Assembly (NCBI RefSeq): GCF_014637725.1
Contig: NZ_BMFC01000002.1
Location: 1 to 62,905 of the forward strand
DNA length: 62,905 nt
Reading direction: 5' to 3'
DNA from: Marivita lacus
GTDB lineage: Bacteria; Pseudomonadota; Alphaproteobacteria; Rhodobacterales; Rhodobacteraceae
Each line of letters begins with the position of its first letter. Position 1 is the stretch's first letter. The notes below the pieces were generated by a model, which did no database searches, had not been told where the DNA came from, and saw nothing but the letters and a program-made list of their open reading frames with translations. The position numbers were made by a program, and so were the translations under genes. Positions 54,880 to 62,905 of the stretch are shown in pieces.

Positions 54880-56457
54880 TTATGCTTTGGTCCGGCCGAT
54901 GGCGGTAGCAAGAACATTCTGCGCCGTATCTGGTGTGACCGTATCGCCGGACCACGCGACGAACCCGTCCGGGCGGACCAGCACGATGCGCTGTTCCCAA
55001 GGGGCGAACCAATCCGGAGTGCAAGGCGGCGTGAGCAACGGCACCTGCAATGCCGACGCGGCCTGTTGAAACGCGGCTGCATCGCCCGGATCGGCACAAA
55101 GCACCGTGAAATCCGGGCCAAGCACATCCGCCACGTCCCGACCCACTGGGCCGGCGGGGGGCAGGTGATGCCCGGCGCGCGCGACAAAGCTGTGCGATCC
55201 CTTGGCGCTGGGCTTGCCCTGGCTGTCCGGCACGATGGGGGAGCCTTCGTAATTCGGTTCGAAATCCTCGACCCCCGATCCGCCTTCGGCACGCGCTCTC
55301 CACGCGGCCTCGAAGCTGGCGGCGTCCCGTGCGGGGTCGTGGTTTTCGAGGAATTCGCGGTCTTCGCGGATGAAGCTCTCGATGAAGTCTCTTGCCGTCG
55401 AGGCAAAGACCGGCTGACGTTCAGCGCTGTAGCTGTCGAGCAGCGCATCGCTGCCCCAACCCTCGATCACAGCGGCCAGTTTCCAGCCAAGGTTGCGCGA
55501 GTCCTCGAATCCGGTGTTGATCCCGTAGCCGCCATAGGGCGGATGGCTGTGCGCCGCATCCCCCGCGATGAAGGCGCGACCGGCGCGGTAGCTGTCGGCC
55601 AGCGACACGCGCAGATCCCAGAAGCCGACATAGTCCAGATCAAGCGCGAAATCCTGACCCACCGCCTTGTGCAGCAGCGCGCGGAAATCGAAATTGTCCT
55701 CGGTTGTGCCAAGCGGCACGGGGGCGTGAAAGAACCACGACAGCCCGTGATCGACCCGGCCAAAGAACAGCCAGTAGCCTTCGTAATCCGGGTGCAACAC
55801 GTTGTAGAACGCCTTGCCCGGATAGCGGGTCAGCAGGTCGTGCAGTTCCTCTGACCGAAACACCAGCAGTGCCATCAGACGGTTGTGGTCCGACAGGGTT
55901 TCGCTGATCCCGGCATGCTCGCGCACGAAGGACCGGCTGCCATCGCAGCCCACGACATAAGACGCCTCGATCACCTGCCGCCCGTCGCCATTGCGTTCCG
56001 CGATGGTCAGGCGCACGCCGCCTTCGGTCATCTCGAGGCTGTCCCCGGACCAGCCGTACAGGAGCGTGATCGCCGGAATCTCGGCTGCGCGCGCGCGCAG
56101 GACACGTTCGGTCGCGTATTGCGGGAGCCGCGCATTGGGCGCGAAATAGTAGTCTTTCACATGTGACCGGTTCAGCCAGTCATAGGTGTGATCCGACAGC
56201 AGTTTGCCGTAAGCCGTCATGCCCCCGATACCGCCGCCCTTGGGAATGGGATGGGCGGTGTGCAATTCTTCCTCGCAACCCCATGCGCGGAAATGCTCGG
56301 AGGTGCGCTGGGTGAGGTTCTGCCCTTTCGGGATCGGCTGCGGTTCGCGATAGCGTTCGACCACGCAGACACGGATGCCGCGCTGGCCCAGTTCGATGGC
56401 AAGGCCCAGACCGACAGGTCCACCGCCATTGATCACCACGTCATAGCTGTCGCTCAT
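54880..56457 (-). CDS. FAD-dependent aromatic-type monooxygenase
   Basis: 525 residues of the PheA/TfdB/MhpA group. FAD site VVINGGGPVGLGLAIELGQR, the DG motif in VVGCDGSRSFVREHAGI, and the FAD ribityl motif in AFIAGDAAHSHPPYGGYGIN with EDSRNLGWKL. The C-terminal 130 residues resemble the thioredoxin-like domain of phenol hydroxylases. These flavoproteins hydroxylate phenolic or related acids with NAD(P)H and O2. It overlaps the aldehyde dehydrogenase stop (ATGA), so both are made together. Confidence 0.88.
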   Translation of the reverse strand: MSDSYDVVINGGGPVGLGLAIELGQRGIRVCVVERYREPQPIPKGQNLTQRTSEHFRAWGCEEELHTAHPIPKGGGIGGMTAYGKLLSDHTYDWLNRSHVKDYYFAPNARLPQYATERVLRARAAEIPAITLLYGWSGDSLEMTEGGVRLTIAERNGDGRQVIEASYVVGCDGSRSFVREHAGISETLSDHNRLMALLVFRSEELHDLLTRYPGKAFYNVLHPDYEGYWLFFGRVDHGLSWFFHAPVPLGTTEDNFDFRALLHKAVGQDFALDLDYVGFWDLRVSLADSYRAGRAFIAGDAAHSHPPYGGYGINTGFEDSRNLGWKLAAVIEGWGSDALLDSYSAERQPVFASTARDFIESFIREDREFLENHDPARDAASFEAAWRARAEGGSGVEDFEPNYEGSPIVPDSQGKPSAKGSHSFVARAGHHLPPAGPVGRDVADVLGPDFTVLCADPGDAAAFQQAASALQVPLLTPPCTPDWFAPWEQRIVLVRPDGFVAWSGDTVTPDTAQNVLATAIGRTKA

Positions 56458-57899
56458 ACGGTCCCTCCGATGCGGCCCGGTTCGGAATAGATGTGTTTGG
56501 TCTCGAGAAAGTCATACAGTCCCTCTGGTCCGTGCAATCGCCCCAGCCCCGATTTGCCATAGCCGCCGGTTTCGGCTTCGGCAAAGAGCCGCAGATGCGC
56601 GTTGATCCAGACCGTGCCTGCCCGGATCGCACGTGCCATGCGCAGGGCGCGGTGGTGGTCGGCGGTGAAGACCGACGCGGCCAGCCCGTAGGCGGTGGCA
56701 TTGGCCTTGGCGACGGCCTCTTGTTCGTCCGCGAAAGTTTCGATCGACACGATGGGGCCGAACAGTTCCTCCTGCACCAAGGGTGAGGCAATATCGTCGA
56801 TGCGGAACAGGGTGGGCGTCAGGAACGCGGCATCCGACAGGGGCGCGCCGCGCAGGATGATCTCGCCTTCGTCGCCCGCCTGTTCGATCAGCCGTTCGAT
56901 CCGCGCGCGGTTGTCCATGTCGATCAGCGATCCCATCTGGCTGTCGGGCCGGTCACCGGGGCCGACGCGCACCGCCTTGAACGCGGCGGTGATGCGGGAC
57001 TCGAAATCGGCGACGACAGCCTCGTGCACAAGGAACCGCGCGGCGGCAACGCAGATCTGACCGGCCATCGCCAAGGCTCCGTGGGTCAGTTCATGCACCG
57101 CATGATCGAGGTCGGCATCGGCAAAGATCACCGCAGGCGCCTTGCCGCCAAGCTCCAGTCCCACCCGTTTCAGGGTCGGGGCGGCGGCGGCCATGATGGC
57201 CTGCCCGGTGCGGCTGCTGCCGGTAAAGCTGATCACGTCGATATCGGGTGAGGCGGTCATGGCGCGGCCCACCTCGATGCCGTTTTCGTTGACCGAATTG
57301 ACCACGCCCTTGGGCAGGGACGAGGCCTCCGCGATGGCCTGCATGATGCGCGCATGCACCAGCGGGGTCTGATGCGCGGGCTTGATCACGGCGGTGCAGC
57401 CAGCGGCCAGCGCAGGAGCAAGCGACCGCATGAGCAGTGTCACCGGCGCGTTCCACGGCACGATGATGCCTGCGACCCCCGCCGCCTCGCGATGAAACAG
57501 CGACAGGCTGCCCGGCGTGATTTCCTGCATCGAGCCGCGAATGTCGCGGGCAAGGCCGGCGTAGTAGCGGGTCTCGGAAATGGCCGCCATGGTCTCGCCC
57601 AAGGCTTCGGAGCGGATCTTGCCGTTCTCGGCCACCACCAGATCAGCGATCTCGTTCTTTGCGGCTTCAAGTCGGTCCGCGATCTCGAGCAGGGCCTGCG
57701 ACCGCAGGCGCGGTGCATGGGCCCAGTCGGTGTTGAAGAAGGCGGCGCGGGCCGTGGCGGCGGCGGCGTCGGTCAGATCGGCGCTGCCGCTGTGGTACTG
57801 GCCCAGCGGGGCAAGGGTGGCGGGGTTCACGCTCTGGGCCAGCGGGCCGTCGCCAATCCAGTCGCCGCCGATGTAATGCCGTGCAGGGTCAGTGGTCAT
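56454..57899 (-). CDS. Aldehyde dehydrogenase
   Basis: About 481 residues. The NAD-dependent ALDH motifs are complete: FTGSSRTGQAIMAAA, catalytic Glu in LELGGKAPAVI, nucleophile Cys in GQICVAAARFLV and SPLVQEELFGPIVSIETF. The closest groups, as I recall them, act on aromatic or semialdehyde substrates (benzaldehyde or vanillin dehydrogenases). GAGAG upstream favours the ATG at 57899 over 57923. It lies between the IclR regulator and the monooxygenase and could oxidise the aldehyde made by the thiamine enzyme at the right edge. Confidence 0.88.
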   Translation of the reverse strand: MTTDPARHYIGGDWIGDGPLAQSVNPATLAPLGQYHSGSADLTDAAAATARAAFFNTDWAHAPRLRSQALLEIADRLEAAKNEIADLVVAENGKIRSEALGETMAAISETRYYAGLARDIRGSMQEITPGSLSLFHREAAGVAGIIVPWNAPVTLLMRSLAPALAAGCTAVIKPAHQTPLVHARIMQAIAEASSLPKGVVNSVNENGIEVGRAMTASPDIDVISFTGSSRTGQAIMAAAAPTLKRVGLELGGKAPAVIFADADLDHAVHELTHGALAMAGQICVAAARFLVHEAVVADFESRITAAFKAVRVGPGDRPDSQMGSLIDMDNRARIERLIEQAGDEGEIILRGAPLSDAAFLTPTLFRIDDIASPLVQEELFGPIVSIETFADEQEAVAKANATAYGLAASVFTADHHRALRMARAIRAGTVWINAHLRLFAEAETGGYGKSGLGRLHGPEGLYDFLETKHIYSEPGRIGGTV

Positions 57900-57926
57900 G
57901 TCGCTCTCTTTCCGGTCAGTCATGGG

Positions 57927-58700
57927 TCAGGCAATGGCGCGGGCGTCGGGCTGGGTCAGCGCGTCCGAGATCGCCTCGGCCCGGTCGCGGATGGCCGTGC
58001 GCAGCGCGTCCAGCCTGTCCTGTGTCAGGGCGGCTTGTTCCGTGGACAGGCACAGTGCGCCGATTGGGGTGCCGTCGCCCGCAAGAATGGGTGCCGCAAC
58101 GCCGACAAGGCCCGGCGTGACTTCGCCCCGTGCGATGGCCACGCGGTTGCGGCGGATGCGTTTCAGCTCGGTCAGAACCGCCTCCTTGGTCGATCCGATG
58201 CCCGAAGTGACGAAAGCGTCGAGATAGTCGCTGACCAGCGCGGAACGGTCCTTTGGGGGCAGAAAGGCGACGATGGCGCGGCTGACAGCGCCCTTGCCGA
58301 TGGGCATGGGCCGACCGCGCGGATAGGACGAGCGCGGTTCCGGTGCCGACACGCGGGACGCCACGCAGAGCATTTTCTGATCATAGAACCGGACCACGAA
58401 TGCTGAGCCGATGAATGCCTCGGCCAGAGCCGCCAGATGCGGATCTGCAGCGGTGATCAGCGGATCGGAACGGCGCATGAGGAAATCAAGCTCGGTCACG
58501 CGCGGGCCCAGCGTGTAGCCTGCCTGAGGCAGCGACACGAGATAGCCCGCATCCTTGAGCGTCTTGAGGTAGCGATAGAGCGTCGGGCGCGAAAACCCAA
58601 GCGCCCGCATCATGTCCTCGGGTGTCCATTCGGGGGTGTCCTCGGAAAACAGGCCAAGGATTGCCAGAAGCCGCTCGCCGGAACCGGAGACCGATCTCAT
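57927..58700 (-). CDS. IclR-family transcriptional regulator
   Basis: 257 residues. The N-terminal helix-turn-helix (WTPEDMMRALGFSRPTLYRY, LKTLKDAGYLVSLPQAGYTL) is followed by the ligand-binding IclR domain (KGAVSRAIVAFLPPKDRSAL, LTELKRIRRNRVAIARGEVT, GVAAPILAGDGTPIGALCLS). Unusually it lies inside the operon, overlapping the TRAP permease stop by four bases and followed by the dehydrogenase, so it would regulate its own transcript. The likely operator is the 15-base dyad at 61686-61700. Confidence 0.9.
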   Translation of the reverse strand: MRSVSGSGERLLAILGLFSEDTPEWTPEDMMRALGFSRPTLYRYLKTLKDAGYLVSLPQAGYTLGPRVTELDFLMRRSDPLITAADPHLAALAEAFIGSAFVVRFYDQKMLCVASRVSAPEPRSSYPRGRPMPIGKGAVSRAIVAFLPPKDRSALVSDYLDAFVTSGIGSTKEAVLTELKRIRRNRVAIARGEVTPGLVGVAAPILAGDGTPIGALCLSTEQAALTQDRLDALRTAIRDRAEAISDALTQPDARAIA

Positions 58701-60628
58701 GGCGCCTCCTCCTGCGCCAGCGGTGCTGCCGCGCGGCGGCGGAACACCTCGTTGCCGATCAGCGCCAGACCCAGCACGACGCCCGCCGCGTCGGTCAGGA
58801 TCGCGCCTTCGAAAGCTCCGGCAGGCACCAGCGCCATCAGGCCGGCCACGATGAACAAGAGCCGTTTGAGCGGCGACAACCGGTCCGAGAAATACCCGGC
58901 CAGCCCGGCCGAGACAAGCCAGACGCCAAGGCTTGCGGTGATCACGGCAAAGACGATCTCGGTGGTTTCACCGATCAGGAGCAGCGACGGGCTGAACACG
59001 AACAGCACCGGGATCACGTAGGCCGCCCAACCGAACCGCATCGCGGCCCAGCCGGTGGCCATTGCGGGTGCCTTGGCGATGGCGGCGGCGGCAAAGGCGG
59101 CCATGGCGATGGGCGGCGTGATCATCGACATCATGCCGAAATAAAGCACGTAAAGATGTGCTGCGATGGGTTCGATCCCCACTTCGATCAGCGCAGGGGC
59201 GACAAGCGCGGCGAGCAAGACATAAACGCCCAGCGTGGGCAGGCCCATGCCAAGGATGATGCAGACCACCGCCGACAATGCCAGCAGAGTGATCGCGCTG
59301 CCGCCACCCACCTGCACCAGCGCATAGGTCAGGTTGAAGCTGAGGCCGGTGATGTTGAGCACCCCGATCACCATGCCGGACGCGGCCGAGATGAGAAGGA
59401 TCTCGACCACGCCGTGCCCGGTGCGGGCAAAGCTGCCAAAAAGCGCGCGAAGCGTAGGACGTGCGCCGCGATAGCCGAAGATCAGCGCGGTGCCGCACAA
59501 AGCCAGCGCCGACCAGAGGGCGGCGCGTTCGGGCTGGTAGCGCAGCCAGAACAGCAGGTAGATCAGCACGGCAAAGGCAGAGGCAAAATGCAGGCCGACC
59601 AGCACGGTGCGCCGGGCGGGGATCTCGGATTCGGGCACGCGCTGAATGCCCATCTTGGCCGCTTCGAGATCGGCCTGAATGAACAGCGCCACGTAGTAGA
59701 GGATCGCAGGCAGCAGGGCCGCCATGACGATCTGGCTGTAGGGAATGGCCAGAAACTCGGCCATCAGGAAGGCCGATGCGCCCATCACCGGCGGCATGAG
59801 CTGGCCTCCGGTGGAGGCCACGGCCTCGATCGCGGCCGCCTTGTGGGCGGGGTAGCCATCGCGCTTGATCATCGGGATGGTGACCACGCCGGTGCCCACC
59901 ACGTTTGCGACAGCCGAGCCCGAGATCGACCCGAAAAGGCCGGAGGCCAGAACCGAGATCTTCATGGACCCGCCGCGGAACCGGCCCATGCCGATCATCG
60001 CCGCGTCGGTGAAAAACTGCGACCCGCCAGTGATGCCCAAAAGCACGCCGAACAGGATGAAGGCGATCACCACGGTCGCGGCAACCGACATCGGCAGACC
60101 CAGAACGCCGTTTGAATCCACCGCAAGATAGCCGGTCAGCAATTGCCAGTTCTGTGGTCTGCCCTGAAGCCGTCCGGGGATCAGGTCACCGAACAGGGCA
60201 TAGAGCAGAAAGGCCGCGATGATGATGACCAGCGCCCAGCCGGTGGCGCGGCGCAGCGACTCCAACAGCAGCACGATGATGATGAAGCTGGGAATCCACA
60301 GCTCGGGCGGGCGGGAAAAGATCATCAGCACGAGGTCGGGATATTTGACCGCCACATACCCAAGGGCGGCCATCGACAGGCCCGCAAGGATCAGATCGTA
60401 AACCGGCACGCCCTCCCGTTCGGTTCCGCGCCGGGCGGGCAGGGTCAGGAACGCCAGCGGCAGGGCAAAGAACAGCACGCCTGCGAAGAATTGCTGCGGA
60501 TAAAGGTCCAGCCCCAGCTTGCGCCGCACCGACAGCGCCCAGCCGACTGCCAGCAGGACAAGGCAGGCCGCGAAGAGGTCGGCCAAAGGGGTCGCAAGAC
60601 GCGCGGGCAGGGCAGGCATGGCTGTCAT
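58697..60628 (-). CDS. TRAP transporter fused DctQ-DctM permease
   Basis: 643 residues with about 16-18 helices. The first 150 residues make the small DctQ-like part; the rest is the large DctM part (GNDP-less TAXI type) with FGVLLGITGGSQFFTDAAMI, GSISGSAVANVVGTGVVTIP, EAVASTGGQLMPPVMGASAF and IILGMGLPTLGVYVLLAALV. Fused permeases with these motifs pair with TAXI-type binding proteins, as found just upstream. Sodium-coupled uptake of an organic acid into the cytoplasm is expected. Confidence 0.9.
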   Translation of the reverse strand: MTAMPALPARLATPLADLFAACLVLLAVGWALSVRRKLGLDLYPQQFFAGVLFFALPLAFLTLPARRGTEREGVPVYDLILAGLSMAALGYVAVKYPDLVLMIFSRPPELWIPSFIIIVLLLESLRRATGWALVIIIAAFLLYALFGDLIPGRLQGRPQNWQLLTGYLAVDSNGVLGLPMSVAATVVIAFILFGVLLGITGGSQFFTDAAMIGMGRFRGGSMKISVLASGLFGSISGSAVANVVGTGVVTIPMIKRDGYPAHKAAAIEAVASTGGQLMPPVMGASAFLMAEFLAIPYSQIVMAALLPAILYYVALFIQADLEAAKMGIQRVPESEIPARRTVLVGLHFASAFAVLIYLLFWLRYQPERAALWSALALCGTALIFGYRGARPTLRALFGSFARTGHGVVEILLISAASGMVIGVLNITGLSFNLTYALVQVGGGSAITLLALSAVVCIILGMGLPTLGVYVLLAALVAPALIEVGIEPIAAHLYVLYFGMMSMITPPIAMAAFAAAAIAKAPAMATGWAAMRFGWAAYVIPVLFVFSPSLLLIGETTEIVFAVITASLGVWLVSAGLAGYFSDRLSPLKRLLFIVAGLMALVPAGAFEGAILTDAAGVVLGLALIGNEVFRRRAAAPLAQEEAP

Positions 60629-60696
60629 GATATCCGTGATTGTTCGAGGTCAGGCAGATGGACCGCGCGCCCGCATGTCGGGGCGCGCGCCGGGGC

Positions 60697-61647
60697 TCAG
60701 TTCAGGCCCGCTTCCTCGAAAAAGCGCAGCGCGCCGGGGTGGTATTCCGCGACACCCTGTTCGCCCTTCATGTCTGCGGGCTTGAAGGCGCGGAACGGCG
60801 GGAAGGTGTCGATCATCACCTGCGCGTTCTCGTGGATGGCCTTGGTCATTGCATAGACCACGTCATCCGATGCGCCCGCGTGGGTGAAGATCACCTGCGG
60901 GAAGGCGATGTAGACCGTGTCCTCGAGCACTCCGGGCATGGAACCTGCGGGCAGGGTGGTGAAGAACGCGGTCGGCCAATGCTCGCGCGCGGCCGCAAGG
61001 GCTGCATCGCCGTCATCCTCGACACCCAGTGCGCGCAGTCCACCCACGGCGGCATCGGCCTCGCGGACCTTGCCGGCGCCATGCGCGAAGATAAAGCCAA
61101 CGGTGTCCCCCGCCATGAAGGCATCGGCACCGGCAACGACGCTGGCGACCGAGATTTTCTGGACATCGTCGCGGGTCATGCCTGCGGTGGCATAAAAGGC
61201 GGAAAGCTGCGGCAGGATGGTGTTTTGCGCGGTGTAGCCATCGGTCATCGGCTGTCCCTTGAGGTCGGACACCTTCATGATGTCGCTGTCGGCGCGGACA
61301 AAGATCGCCTCGACCAGCGGCATCAGATGCGCGACGACGCGCAGGTTCGGGTTGGTGCGGCCCTCCCACCAGGCGTCGCCGGTCACGGCATAATCGACCT
61401 CCTGAAGGTTCGCGACGCCGAATTCGATGCCGCCCTGGTCGATGAACGGGATGAACTGGTTGGGGCTGGTGGCGGGCTGGATCGTGGTGTTCAGACCAGC
61501 CGCATTGGCGGCGTTCGCGACGGCAGTGCCGATGTTGTGGAACAGCGAGCCGGGGTTCGATGTGGCGATGCCGACATTCTGCGCACTGGCCGATGTGCCG
61601 AGTGTCGCGCTCAGGAATACCGCCGCGGCGGTGAGTAGCGTCTTCAT
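60697..61647 (-). CDS. TAXI-family TRAP transporter solute-binding protein
   Basis: 316 residues with a Sec signal peptide (TLLTAAAVFLSATLGTSASA, cleaved after the SASA region). The TAXI pattern is visible: IATSNPGSLFHNIGTAVANA (the TAXI-like Gly-rich start), VRADSDIMKVSDLKGQPMTD and EYHPGALRFFEEAGLN at the end. It captures the substrate in the periplasm for the fused permease encoded 68 bases downstream. The ATG at 61647 with GGAGG upstream is preferred over much longer frames into the intergenic region. Confidence 0.9.
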   Translation of the reverse strand: MKTLLTAAAVFLSATLGTSASAQNVGIATSNPGSLFHNIGTAVANAANAAGLNTTIQPATSPNQFIPFIDQGGIEFGVANLQEVDYAVTGDAWWEGRTNPNLRVVAHLMPLVEAIFVRADSDIMKVSDLKGQPMTDGYTAQNTILPQLSAFYATAGMTRDDVQKISVASVVAGADAFMAGDTVGFIFAHGAGKVREADAAVGGLRALGVEDDGDAALAAAREHWPTAFFTTLPAGSMPGVLEDTVYIAFPQVIFTHAGASDDVVYAMTKAIHENAQVMIDTFPPFRAFKPADMKGEQGVAEYHPGALRFFEEAGLN

Positions 61648-61685
61648 GGTTGTCCTCCCTAATGTGGTTCTCGTTTGGGTTAGAA

Positions 61686-61700
61686 TCCCAATTATTGAGA
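61686..61700. promoter_or_regulatory. Likely IclR operator in the divergent promoter region
   Basis: A 15-base near-palindrome (TCCCAATTATTGAGA): 6 of 7 arm positions pair around a central T, the typical size and shape of IclR-type operators. It lies in the 111-base gap between the TAXI gene and the divergent thiamine enzyme, so one site could control the whole pathway. Prediction only. Confidence 0.5.
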
Positions 61701-61758
61701 ATAAGTTGACTTTACGAAGCGGCAGCGGAATATCAAGCCTGAGATTCACGGAGGACGT

Positions 61759-62905
61759 ATGTTTGAAGAAACGGCCCGGCCGAAGACCGGGGGCGAAGCG
61801 CTTTTGACCGCCCTGAAACAGTGCGGGATCGACTATCTGTTCGCCAATGCCGGAACAGATTTTCCGCCCATTATCGAAGGGCTTGCGCGGCTTCCTGAAA
61901 GCGATGTGCCGACACCGGTCACGGTGCCGCACGAAACCGCGGGCATGGCGATGGCGCATGGCTACTGGCTTGTCACCGGTGCCCCGCAGGCGGTGATGGT
62001 GCATGTCAATGTCGGTCTGGCCAATGCCGTGATGGGTGTGATCAACGCCGCTTCGGACAATATTCCGGTCTTCGTGCTGTCCGGGCGCACGCCGCTGACG
62101 GAATCGGGGCGCAAGGGCGGGCGGATGACACCGATCCAGTACGGGCAGGAGATGTACGACCAGACCAGCCTCGTGCGCGACGTGGTCAAGTTCGACTACG
62201 AATTGCGCTACCCCGAACAGGCCGACAGCGTGACCAAGCGCGCGGCGTCCCTGATGGTCAGCGCGCCCGAGGGGCCGGTCTACATGAGCCTGCCCAAGGA
62301 GCCGTTGACCGAAGCGCTGCCGGACGGGTTCAAGCCCGCAGCGGTTCCCGCGCGCGCCCGTCCTGCCGCCCCGGATCCCGTGGCTATGGCCCAGCTTGCG
62401 GCATGGATCGCAGAGGCCTCGATGCCCGTTGTGCTGTGCCAGCGCGGCGATCCGCAGGGGCGGCTTTCGACGGTCCTGTCACACTGTGCCAAGGCGTTTG
62501 GCCTTGCCGTGTCGGAACCGTTCAGCATTCGCAACGTGCTGGCCTCGGAGGATCCGGCGCTGCTGGGCTACAACCCCAAACCCGCCACGGCGGAGGCCGA
62601 TCTGGTGATCGTGCTCGACTCTGCCGTGCCGTGGATCGAGGCGGTGAGCGCGCCGCAAAACGGTGTCCGCGTCGTGCATATCGGACCCGATCCGCTGTTC
62701 CGCCGTCAACCTGTGCGCGGCTATCGCACCGATCTTGCGATCACCGCCGATCCGGTGATGGCGCTGGAGGCGTTGTTGTCGCACGAACCCGACGCTGCTG
62801 CCGTGGCACGTCGGCAGAGGATTCACGCCAAGGTCGCATCGCGTCGCGAGGCAAGCCCAAAACCCGATGCAGGCGGCGACGGGCCGATGTCGGCGGAATG
62901 GATGA
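61759..62905 (+). CDS. Thiamine diphosphate-dependent enzyme (acetolactate synthase/benzoylformate decarboxylase type), cut by window edge
   Basis: At least 382 residues, running off the right edge without a stop. The N-terminal pyrimidine domain is clear: GIDYLFANAGTDFPPIIEGL, catalytic Glu in VPHETAGMAMAHGYW, and the VHVNVGLANAVMGVINAASD block. The central domain begins near residue 200. The Mg/TPP-binding GDG motif would lie beyond the window. Enzymes annotated this way decarboxylate 2-oxo acids or make acetolactate; it being divergent from TRAP, IclR, aldehyde dehydrogenase and monooxygenase genes favours a 2-oxo acid decarboxylase. GGAGG-like GAGGA precedes the ATG. Confidence 0.85.
   Translation, partial: MFEETARPKTGGEALLTALKQCGIDYLFANAGTDFPPIIEGLARLPESDVPTPVTVPHETAGMAMAHGYWLVTGAPQAVMVHVNVGLANAVMGVINAASDNIPVFVLSGRTPLTESGRKGGRMTPIQYGQEMYDQTSLVRDVVKFDYELRYPEQADSVTKRAASLMVSAPEGPVYMSLPKEPLTEALPDGFKPAAVPARARPAAPDPVAMAQLAAWIAEASMPVVLCQRGDPQGRLSTVLSHCAKAFGLAVSEPFSIRNVLASEDPALLGYNPKPATAEADLVIVLDSAVPWIEAVSAPQNGVRVVHIGPDPLFRRQPVRGYRTDLAITADPVMALEALLSHEPDAAAVARRQRIHAKVASRREASPKPDAGGDGPMSAEWM

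Noticed and set aside
58622-60115. Long plus-strand frame opposite the TRAP permease
   Set aside because: Strongly His/Gly/Arg/Gln-biased shadow of the membrane protein on the other strand.

Overview
The window reads as GC-rich alphaproteobacterial DNA, most likely from the Rhodobacteraceae (Roseobacter group). This rests on the lambda-type prophage gene set with a GpA/GpE/gpW-like layout, the Tad pilus genes, the polar amino acid ABC and TAXI-TRAP uptake systems, and the overall codon style. No rRNA, tRNA or CRISPR array was seen. All family assignments come from reading the translated sequence; no database search was run.

Layout. (1) 1-124 is the right end of an IS66-family element. (2) 361-1215 is a class I SAM methyltransferase. 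(3) 1501-13682 is a decayed lambda-like prophage head module: a ParB-DNA methylase fusion, small phage proteins, terminase small and large subunits, gpW-like joiner, portal, ClpP-like protease, decoration protein, capsid protein, head-tail joiner and a DUF6441-like protein. At least three genes are broken: the large terminase has an internal deletion plus frame change, the major capsid protein has lost much of its middle, and the DUF6441-like gene has an in-frame TGA. Three genes without an obvious phage role (DUF1989, DUF1186/SEC-C, a coiled-coil protein) sit inside it, and there are no tail genes. (4) 13940-15049 is an AI-2E family transporter, followed by about 750 bases with no convincing gene.

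(5) 15804-32990 is a Tad (Flp) pilus locus with its own regulators: three TadE/TadG-like proteins (one unusually large), a receiver protein, a LuxR-type response regulator, a hybrid histidine kinase with PAS domains, Flp pilin, prepilin peptidase CpaA, CpaB, CpaE/TadZ, CpaF/TadA, TadB, TadC, an HPt-like protein, a small unknown protein, a GAF-GGDEF diguanylate cyclase and an EAL phosphodiesterase. The secretin CpaC/RcpA, CpaD and TadD are absent. The regulators could form a complete phosphorelay together with a c-di-GMP switch.

(6) 33095-45362 holds YaeQ and then a LysR-controlled catabolic operon: polar amino acid ABC transporter, class III aminotransferase, two-subunit CoA-transferase, M20 deacylase, thiolase, second M20 hydrolase and an alanine racemase-like protein. 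The enzyme order suggests degradation of an N-acylated beta-amino acid through a 3-oxo-acid and thiolysis. (7) 45596-52436 looks like a stress or envelope island: small membrane protein, DUF892 protein, a PCMT-erythromycin esterase fusion, PRC-barrel protein, SLC13 permease and an ArsP-like permease.

(8) 52586-62905 begins with malonyl-CoA synthetase. It is followed on the minus strand by an operon (TAXI-TRAP transporter, IclR regulator, aldehyde dehydrogenase, FAD monooxygenase, SDR) and, divergently, by a thiamine diphosphate enzyme that runs off the window. Together they suggest uptake and oxidation of an aromatic or related 2-oxo acid.
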